NCBI RefSeq assembly: GCF_012676905.1
Contig: NZ_CP051428.1
Location: 1,231,001-1,295,000 of the forward strand
Direction of reading: 5' to 3'
Length of the DNA: 64,000 nt
From: Paenibacillus albicereus
GTDB lineage: Bacteria > Bacillota > Bacilli > Paenibacillales > Paenibacillaceae
Of this stretch, positions 58,311-64,000 are shown piece after piece. Each line of letters opens with the position of its first letter. The stretch's first letter is position 1. A program made the translations under genes and the position numbers. The notes beneath the pieces are model-generated. The model worked only from the letters and a program-made list of their open reading frames with translations. It ran no database searches and had not been told where the DNA came from.

Positions 58311-58350
58311 TTATTATAAGGGCAACCTCGCCGTTTGGCAAGCGTTTGCA
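58311..58350 (-). promoter_or_regulatory. Promoter with overlapping LacI/cre-type operator of the GH13 gene
   Basis: On the minus strand TTGCCA (58336-58341) and TATAAT (58311-58316) are 19 bases apart. The palindrome TGCAAACGCTTGCCA (58336-58350) covers the -35 and matches 13 of 14 cre consensus positions. Repression by MalR-like protein or CcpA is expected. Confidence 0.65.
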
Positions 58351-58434
58351 CAACTTGCTTTTCCGCTGTCGTTCCGCCTCTTGCGGCCCGGGAGCAAGCC
58401 GGGGACGCTTCGTCCGATCCGATGCCTCGGCGCT

Positions 58435-58467
58435 CCAAAAAGGACGCCCGGAAGGCGTCCTTTTTGG
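58435..58467. terminator. Bidirectional terminator
   Basis: CCAAAAAGGACGCC and its exact complement flank CGGAA, with A/T runs on both sides. It lies between the NADH oxidase gene end (58644) and the GH13 promoter. Confidence 0.88.
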
Positions 58468-58643
58468 ATTCATGCGGCGAACCGGACAGCCGGCCCGGTC
58501 GGGAGAGCGTGCGAACCCGAGCGGGCCGCCGCGATCGGCTTCAGGGTCCAGCGGCGCGCCGGACGCCGGTCGATCGCGGCGGCCGGCTAGCTGGCCGAGG
58601 CTCCGCTGCAAGAGCCCGCCCTTCGGCCTCGGTCCCATGTCCG

Positions 58644-60068
58644 TCAGGCGCTGGCGCGGCGGCCGGCCTTGGGTTCCGCAGCGGCCTCCGCCTTCGCCGG
58701 CTCGGCCACCGCTTGCGGGCGGCGAGCCTCGGCGCGCTGCTTTTCGGCGGCGTGCCCGGCCTGGTTGAGCAGGTTCCACGGATGGTTGTAGTGCGGCTGG
58801 AAGAAGAAGTCCACGTAGGCCAGGTCCTCGGTCGTCATGCGATTCTGGATGCACACCGACAGCGTGTTGGCGGCTTGGGTCAGATCCGCCTTCGACAGGA
58901 CCTGAGCCCCGAGCAGACGGCCGGTCTCCCGCTCGTAGACGAGCTTGAGCAGCGCCTCCTCGGCATCCGGCATGAAGTCCGGGCGATGCGACTCGCGCAG
59001 CGTCACGGCGGCGGCGTCGATGCCCGCTGCCTCGGCGGCGTCCTCGGTCATGCCGGTCGAAGCGATGTTCAGGTCGAACAGCTTGATCGCCGACGTGCCC
59101 TGCGTGCCGCGGTACTTGACCTTCGGCTCGACGAGGTTCCGTCCGGCGAGCGTGCCCATGCGCACCGCGTTCGTCGCCAGCGGGATGTAGGACTGCTGCC
59201 CGGTCGGATTGTAGCGCACCGCGCAGCTGTCGCCGGCGGCGAGCACGTCGGGATCGCTCGTGCGCATATACTCGTCGACGAGCAGCGCTCCGTTGTCGAG
59301 CATGTCGAGCTGCCCCTTCACGAGCTCGGTGCCGGGGCGGAAGCCGATGCACAGCACGACCAGATCGGCTTCGTGCTCGCCCTTGTCGGTGACGACCTTG
59401 GCGACGCGGCCGTCCTGCCCGACGAAGCGGCTTACCTTCTCGCCGAGCGCCGTGCGGATGCCGCGTTCCGCGAGCGCTTCCTCGGCGGCGTCGGTGAACT
59501 CGGCGTCGAGATACTTGGCCATGACGCGGTCCATGTTGTCGAGCAGCGTCACGTCCTTGCCGAGATCGCAGAACGCCTCCGCCAGCTCGATGCCGATGTA
59601 GCCGGCGCCGATGACGGCGACCTTGCGGGCCGCTCCGGCGCGGGCGATGATCTCCTTGGCGTGGAAGAAGTTCTTGCACAGCTGCACGTTGTCCAGGCGG
59701 ATGCCCTCCATGTCCGGCACGATGGGCCACGAGCCGGTCGTCACGACGAGCTTGTCGTACCCGTCCTCGACCTCCTCGTTCGTCTCCAGGTTGCGGACGC
59801 GGAGCGTCTTGGCGGCTGTATCGATCCGCAGCACCTCATGCCGCATCTTCGTGTCGACGCCGAGGCTGGCGAGCTGCTCGGGGCTGCTGTAGAACAGTCC
59901 CTCGGGATCCTTCACGACGCCGCCGACATGCAGGGCGATGCCGCACGACAGGAACGAGATGTTGTCGTTGCGCTCATAGACGGTGATGCGGGCTTCGGGG
60001 TGCTCGGCCGCGATGGCTTTGACAGCGGCGGTTCCGGCGTGCGTGCATCCGATGACGGCGATTTTCAT
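58644..60068 (-). CDS. NADH oxidase / CoA-disulfide reductase family flavoprotein
   Basis: A 474-residue protein. It has the FAD Rossmann start KIAVIGCTHAGTAAV, redox-active C42 (NISFLSCGIALHVGG), the NAD-binding VAVIGAGYIGIELAEAF and the second FAD motif VLAAGDSCAV. These fit water-forming NADH oxidase (Nox), though CoA-disulfide reductases share them. It regenerates NAD+ from NADH using O2. The last 35 residues are an Ala/Glu/Arg tail not found in the family core. Two FNR-like palindromes lie upstream. Confidence 0.88.
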   Translation of the reverse strand: MKIAVIGCTHAGTAAVKAIAAEHPEARITVYERNDNISFLSCGIALHVGGVVKDPEGLFYSSPEQLASLGVDTKMRHEVLRIDTAAKTLRVRNLETNEEVEDGYDKLVVTTGSWPIVPDMEGIRLDNVQLCKNFFHAKEIIARAGAARKVAVIGAGYIGIELAEAFCDLGKDVTLLDNMDRVMAKYLDAEFTDAAEEALAERGIRTALGEKVSRFVGQDGRVAKVVTDKGEHEADLVVLCIGFRPGTELVKGQLDMLDNGALLVDEYMRTSDPDVLAAGDSCAVRYNPTGQQSYIPLATNAVRMGTLAGRNLVEPKVKYRGTQGTSAIKLFDLNIASTGMTEDAAEAAGIDAAAVTLRESHRPDFMPDAEEALLKLVYERETGRLLGAQVLSKADLTQAANTLSVCIQNRMTTEDLAYVDFFFQPHYNHPWNLLNQAGHAAEKQRAEARRPQAVAEPAKAEAAAEPKAGRRASA

Positions 60069-60160
60069 AAAGGGATTCCTCCTTGAGGGATATGGGCGGG
60101 ACAGGGTTGGCGCGGCTTGATGTCTTCCGCGATGCTTGCTGGGACGGCGCGCGACAAGTT

Positions 60161-60176
60161 TGTGAAATTAATCACA
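60161..60176. promoter_or_regulatory. FNR/CRP-like box 1
   Basis: TGTGAAATTAATCACA fits TGTGA-N6-TCACA. It lies 93 bases upstream of the NADH oxidase start. A Rex site is an alternative. Confidence 0.65.
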
Positions 60177-60291
60177 TTCTGAGGTGAAAGGGAGACGATC
60201 CTGCTTCCCCGGGACTCTTGAGAGAGGGAGAGCCTTCGCGCGTCGGGACGAGCCGAAGTGCGGAAGAAGCAGAACCGCCTGTGTCAGATGT

Positions 60292-60307
60292 TGTGAAATT
60301 AATCACA
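60292..60307. promoter_or_regulatory. FNR/CRP-like box 2
   Basis: An exact second copy of TGTGAAATTAATCACA, 131 bases from box 1, here extended to TTGTGA and TCACAA. The remaining spacer to 60598 holds a GACAGCCCG/CGGGCTGTC palindrome (60493-60514) and a GCCGGCGCC/GGCGCCGGC pair (60546-60586), the latter a possible terminator arm for the next gene; no other gene is seen. Confidence 0.65.
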
Positions 60308-60598
60308 ATCTCTTGATGGCTTAATCGTATCATCCGGCACAAAGGCGCGCAAGGGGCAATCGCACCGGTTTATGTCGAGGTTGTGACAGTCGTCGGAAGG
60401 ACATCCGGGCGATCGGCTCAAGGATTCATAACCGCAGGCAAGCCTTTTGACGCAACTGCCGTCGCTTCGATCTCTTATGCCTCGGCCGGCCTGACAGCCC
60501 GCGTACGGGCTGTCCTTGCCGCCTATGCTACGGCCAGCCCGAAGCGCCGGCGCCAGCAGGCGAGCCCGCACCGGCAAGGCGCCGGCCTGCGCGCATCA

Positions 60599-61780
60599 TC
60601 AGCGCGAGGCGCGCAGTTCCTGCACGGCGGCGGCGATGCGCCGCGCCGCCTCTTCGGCCGTGGCCCGGCTGCAGGCCGCGTTCAGCCGCATGAAGCCGGC
60701 GCCGCCCTCCACGAACGAGGAGCCGGGGCTAAGCTGGATCCGGGCCTTTTCAAGGAAGAAGCGATGAAGCTCGGCATCCGCCAGGCCGAGTCCGAGGCAG
60801 TCGAGCCAGAGCAGGTACGTCCCCTCCGGCGCCGCGACGGACAGCTCCGGCACGGAGCGCCCCAGCGCTTCGACGAGGAACTGCTGGTTGGCGCGGATGT
60901 AGGCGAGCGCCTCCTCGAGCCAGTCCTCCCCGCCTTCGTAGGCTCCGATGACGGCGGCGTGCCCGAGCGCGGAGATCGAGCCGAGCGCGCCGCGCTTCAG
61001 CTCGGCCGTCACCGCCGTCCTCAGCTGCGGGTTCGGAATCACCATGTTGGACGTATTCATGCCGGCGATGTTGAACGTCTTGCTCGGCGACGTGCAGACG
61101 AGCGCGAGCGCGGCCGCCTCCTCCGAGATCGAGGCGAACGGAACGAATCGGCCGGGCTCGAACACGAGGTCCGCATGGATCTCGTCGGACACGACGAGCA
61201 CGCCGTGACGCCCGCACAGCTCGGCGACCCGCAGCAGCTCCTCGCGCGTCCAGACCCGGCCGACGGGGTTGTGCGGCGAGCAGAGGATGAGCAGCTTGAC
61301 CCGCTCCTCCGCAAGCTGCTCCTCCAGCTGGGCGAAGTTCATCTCGTAGCGGCCGTCCTCGCGCCGCAGCAGAGGATTCAGCACGAGCTCGCGCCCGTTG
61401 TCCTCGACGACGGAGCGGAACGGCGGGTAGACGGGAGGCTGGATGACGACGGCATCTCCGGGCTGCGTGCAGGCGCGGACGATGACGGACAGCGAGACGA
61501 CGACGCCGGGGCAGAAGCGCACCCACTCCGGCTGCGCCTGCCAGCCGTGGCGGCGGGCCATCCAGCCGGCTACGGCCTGCTTGTATGCCGCAGAGACGGT
61601 CGTATAGCCGAGCACGCCTCTGCCGATCCTCCGCTCGAGCGCGTCCAGCACGCTCGGCGGCGCGGGGAAGTCCATGTCGGCGACCCACAGGGGCAGGATG
61701 TCCTTGCCTTTGTGCAGGTCCCATTTTTCGGAAGCGATGCCTTCGAACGAAGGCGGGTTGTCGAACGTATGGCGGGTCAT
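60599..61780 (-). CDS. MalY/PatB-family PLP-dependent cystathionine beta-lyase
   Basis: A 393-residue class I/II aminotransferase-fold protein. It has LPLWVADMDFPAPPSV near the N-terminus, PPVYPPF, CSPHNPVGRVW (substrate/PLP region), SDEIHADL and the PLP lysine K234 (TSPSKTFNIAGM). The pattern is that of MalY/PatB C-S lyases, which split cystathionine or related thioethers to a thiol, pyruvate and ammonia. It stands alone between two spacers; an AAGAGAGGAG-type site precedes the ATG. Confidence 0.9.
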   Translation of the reverse strand: MTRHTFDNPPSFEGIASEKWDLHKGKDILPLWVADMDFPAPPSVLDALERRIGRGVLGYTTVSAAYKQAVAGWMARRHGWQAQPEWVRFCPGVVVSLSVIVRACTQPGDAVVIQPPVYPPFRSVVEDNGRELVLNPLLRREDGRYEMNFAQLEEQLAEERVKLLILCSPHNPVGRVWTREELLRVAELCGRHGVLVVSDEIHADLVFEPGRFVPFASISEEAAALALVCTSPSKTFNIAGMNTSNMVIPNPQLRTAVTAELKRGALGSISALGHAAVIGAYEGGEDWLEEALAYIRANQQFLVEALGRSVPELSVAAPEGTYLLWLDCLGLGLADAELHRFFLEKARIQLSPGSSFVEGGAGFMRLNAACSRATAEEAARRIAAAVQELRASR

Positions 61781-61937
61781 CGAAGGACTCCTCTCTTGCG
61801 GCAGCCCCTCGGGGCTGCTCGACGATGGGACGATCTCCCTCAGTCTACGGGAATGGATGCCGAAAAAAAAGGGAGTCCTGCCTCCTTCCCGCTGCCGAAC
61901 AGCCGGGTCGTCCGGCGGGCACGTTCGATGAGAACGG

Positions 61938-61966
61938 TATCATAAGCCCGCGATCCATGCTAGAAT
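61938..61966 (+). promoter_or_regulatory. Candidate promoter of the GH95 gene
   Basis: TGCTAGAAT (61958-61966) is an extended -10. The -35 position is poor (TATCAT about 17 bases upstream). Confidence 0.45.
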
Positions 61967-62016
61967 CGGGGGTGAGATACCGATAACTCACTCCATGGAG
62001 AAGGAGCGACCGATCA

Positions 62017-64000
62017 ATGAGCAACGATCAGCAAGCGGCCATGAGGAGGCTTGATCCCTCGTCCCGGGACAGCCTGTGGTACCGCTCTCCGGCGGAAGCG
62101 TGGACGGAGGCGCTGCCGATCGGCAGCGGCAAGCTGGGCGCGATGGTGTTCGGCCGGCTCGGCCAGGAGCGGATTCAGCTGAACGAGGATTCGCTCTGGT
62201 ACGGCGGGCCGGGGATGAACGTCAGCCCCGACGCGGCGCGCGAGCTGCCGCGCATCCGGGAGCTGCTGCTCGCCGGCGAGCCGGAGCAGGCCGAGGAGCT
62301 GGCGATGGACGCGATGATGCTGCAGTCCGGCCATATCGCGCCGTACCAGACGCTCGGCGAGCTGCTGCTGCGCCTGCCGGGCGAGACGGCCGAGGCGGAC
62401 GGCTACATCCGCGAGCTGCGGCTGGAGGACGGACGGGCCGAGACGCGCTGGACGTCCGGCGGAGCGCTGCATGTCCGCACCGTCTTCGCCAGCGAGCCGC
62501 ATGGCGTCATCGCGGTCCGCTTGGAAAGCGGCGTGCCGGGCGGGCTGACCCTGCGCGCGGGAATGACGCGCCGGCCGTTCGAGGGGCGGCTGCAGCAGCT
62601 TGAGGACGGCGTCGCGATGACCGGCCAATGCGGTCCGGACGGCGTCTCTTATGCCGCCGTGCTGCGGGCGTCAGCCGAGGGAGGCTCCTGCCGCGTGCTC
62701 GGCGACGTCATTGCGGTCGACGGCGCGGACGCGGCGACGCTGTATGTGGCGGCGGCGACGACGTTCCGCTGCGGCGATCCGCTGCAGGCGAGCCTGGATG
62801 CCGCTCGGGCGGCGCTCGCCGACGGCTATGCCGAGGTGCTGCGCCGCCACCGGCAAGCCCATGGCGCGCTGTACGGGCGCGTCGGGCTGCAGCTCGGACC
62901 GGAGCCGGACTCCAGCTCGGCGGCATCGCCCGGCGCGGCCGCTGCCGAGCTGGAGCGGCTGCCGACGGACGAGCGGCTGCGGCGGCTGCGCGAGGGCGGG
63001 GAGGACCTCGGGCTGGAGCGGCTCTTTTTCCTGTACGGACGCTACCTGCTCCTCTCCAGCTCGCGCCCCGGCTCGCTGCCGGCGAACCTGCAGGGCGTCT
63101 GGAACGAAAGCTTCACGCCGCCGTGGGAGGCGGACTACCATCTCAACATCAACCTGCAGATGAACTATTGGCCGGCGGAGTCCTGCCATCTGGCGGAGAC
63201 GCATGAGCCGCTGTTCGACCTGCTCGACCGGCTGCGCGAGAACGGAGCCCGCACGGCCCGCGAGATGTACGGGGCGGAAGGCTTCGTCGCCCATCACGCG
63301 ACGAATCTGTGGGCGGACACCGGCATCGTCGGCGTCTGGGTGCCGGGCGTCATCTGGCCGATGGGAGGCGCCTGGCTGGCGCTCCATGCCTGGGAGCACT
63401 ACCGCTACGGCCTGGACGAGGCGTTCCTGCGGGAGCGGGCTTACCCGGTCCTGCGCGACGCCGCCCGCTTCTTCCTGGACGCGCTCATCGAGGACGGCCG
63501 GGGGCGTCTCGTCACGGGACCGTCCGTCTCCCCGGAAAATACGTACGAGCTGCCGAGCGGAAACCGCGGCAGCCTATGCGTCGGGCCGTCGATGGACTCG
63601 CAAATCCTCCATCAGCTGCTGGGCGCCTGCATCGAGGCGGCGGAGCGGCTCGGCGTCGATGCCGGGCTGGCGGCCCGGTTCGCGGAAATCCGCTCGCGGC
63701 TGCCGCAGCCGGAGATCGGCCGCGCGGGACAGCTGCTGGAATGGTCGGAGGAGTACGGCGAGCCGGAGCCGGGCCATCGCCATATCTCCCATCTGTACGC
63801 GCTGCATCCGGGCGAGCAGATCACGCCGGAGGAGACGCCGGAGCTGGCGGCCGCGGCGCGGACGACGCTGGAGGGCCGGCTGCGCCACGGCGGCGGGCAT
63901 ACCGGCTGGAGCCGGGCCTGGATCAATCTGTTCTACGCCCGCCTGGCGGACGGCGAGGAGGCGCGCCGCCACTACCTGGAGCTGCTGCGGCATGCGGTGC
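62017..64000 (+). CDS. GH95 alpha-L-fucosidase family protein (truncated by window end)
   Basis: The frame is open from ATG 62017 to the end of the window (661 residues), so the C-terminus is missing. GH95 hallmarks: EALPIGSGKLGAMVFGR, QLNEDSLWYGGPG, NLQGVWNESFTPPWEADYHL, NINLQMNYWPAESCHLAE (the conserved Asn/Glu region of the active site) and GRLVTGPSVSPENTY. GH95 enzymes are retained inside or exported; no signal peptide is seen here. They remove alpha-1,2-fucose or galactose from plant and other glycans. AAGGAG is 10 bases before the ATG. Confidence 0.88.
   Translation, partial: MSNDQQAAMRRLDPSSRDSLWYRSPAEAWTEALPIGSGKLGAMVFGRLGQERIQLNEDSLWYGGPGMNVSPDAARELPRIRELLLAGEPEQAEELAMDAMMLQSGHIAPYQTLGELLLRLPGETAEADGYIRELRLEDGRAETRWTSGGALHVRTVFASEPHGVIAVRLESGVPGGLTLRAGMTRRPFEGRLQQLEDGVAMTGQCGPDGVSYAAVLRASAEGGSCRVLGDVIAVDGADAATLYVAAATTFRCGDPLQASLDAARAALADGYAEVLRRHRQAHGALYGRVGLQLGPEPDSSSAASPGAAAAELERLPTDERLRRLREGGEDLGLERLFFLYGRYLLLSSSRPGSLPANLQGVWNESFTPPWEADYHLNINLQMNYWPAESCHLAETHEPLFDLLDRLRENGARTAREMYGAEGFVAHHATNLWADTGIVGVWVPGVIWPMGGAWLALHAWEHYRYGLDEAFLRERAYPVLRDAARFFLDALIEDGRGRLVTGPSVSPENTYELPSGNRGSLCVGPSMDSQILHQLLGACIEAAERLGVDAGLAARFAEIRSRLPQPEIGRAGQLLEWSEEYGEPEPGHRHISHLYALHPGEQITPEETPELAAAARTTLEGRLRHGGGHTGWSRAWINLFYARLADGEEARRHYLELLRHAV

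Noticed and set aside
1-64000. Prophage or integrative element
   Set aside because: Apart from one insertion sequence and the G2-domain protein there are no integrase, portal, terminase or conjugation genes.
1-64000. tRNA, rRNA or known riboswitch
   Set aside because: I saw no cloverleaf, rRNA segment or well-known riboswitch core on reading both strands; a covariance-model search would be needed to exclude them fully.

Overview
The window looks like chromosomal DNA of a high-GC, endospore-forming Firmicute of the Paenibacillaceae (Paenibacillus/Cohnella type). The evidence is a complete GerA-type spore germination operon, a SpoIIM-family protein, a CvfC-like HEAT protein, YesM/YesN-type two-component genes beside LplB/YtcP-type sugar permeases, strong GGAGG ribosome binding sites and many ABC sugar transport and glycoside hydrolase genes. 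I found no rRNA, tRNA or CRISPR array.

Layout: 0-3.3 kb is the end of a MoxR / DUF58 / SpoIIM-like / RDD membrane operon. 3.4-5.8 kb is non-coding tandem repeat DNA interrupted by an IS3-family insertion sequence with an A6G frameshift site. 5.8-9.7 kb holds a TetR regulator and an MFS efflux pump that share a matching palindromic operator, then a secreted transglutaminase-like protein. 9.7-18.5 kb holds housekeeping and accessory genes: a small helical protein, CvfC, a metallo-beta-lactamase-fold hydrolase, a Gfo/Idh oxidoreductase, Dabb plus SDR, a DUF559-like nuclease-fold protein with a C-terminal helical or winged-helix region, and an ABC-F ATPase. 18.6-31.3 kb reads as a beta-1,4-galactan utilisation locus: secreted GH53 endo-galactanase, YesM/YesN sensor-regulator, two permeases, binding lipoprotein and GH42 beta-galactosidase. 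32.8-37.0 kb is the germination operon gerA-gerC-(small D subunit)-gerB on the minus strand. 37.1-39.7 kb pairs an alanine-racemase-fold PLP enzyme with an FAD-linked aldono-lactone/alditol oxidase. 40.1-42.6 kb is a protein with 41 exact 14-residue HAEG repeats and a peptidase G2 autoproteolytic tail. 42.8-45.4 kb is an ABC exporter. 45.4-53.3 kb is a glycerol-3-phosphate/glycerophosphodiester uptake operon: metallophosphoesterase, GlpP antiterminator, leader terminator, UgpB-like binding protein, HAD phosphatase, UgpC/A/E-like transporter and GDPD. 53.4-64 kb holds a MATE pump, a LacI-family regulator with a GH13 alpha-glucan hydrolase, an NADH oxidase-like flavoprotein with two FNR-like boxes upstream, a MalY/PatB lyase and a truncated GH95 fucosidase.

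The most unusual signal is in the spacers between genes. Nearly every larger one is packed with short tandem arrays. Five arrays far apart (3.4-5.8, 15.4-15.8, 24.1-24.8, 32.1-32.4 and, at 51 bp, 39.7-40.0 kb) keep an almost invariant 52-bp period although their sequences have diverged strongly. Four of the five keep a hairpin with a 5-nt A/T-rich loop and one internal mismatch. Other spacers carry arrays of 62, about 48, 38, 36, 33 and 13 bp, most of them with a palindrome in each unit.
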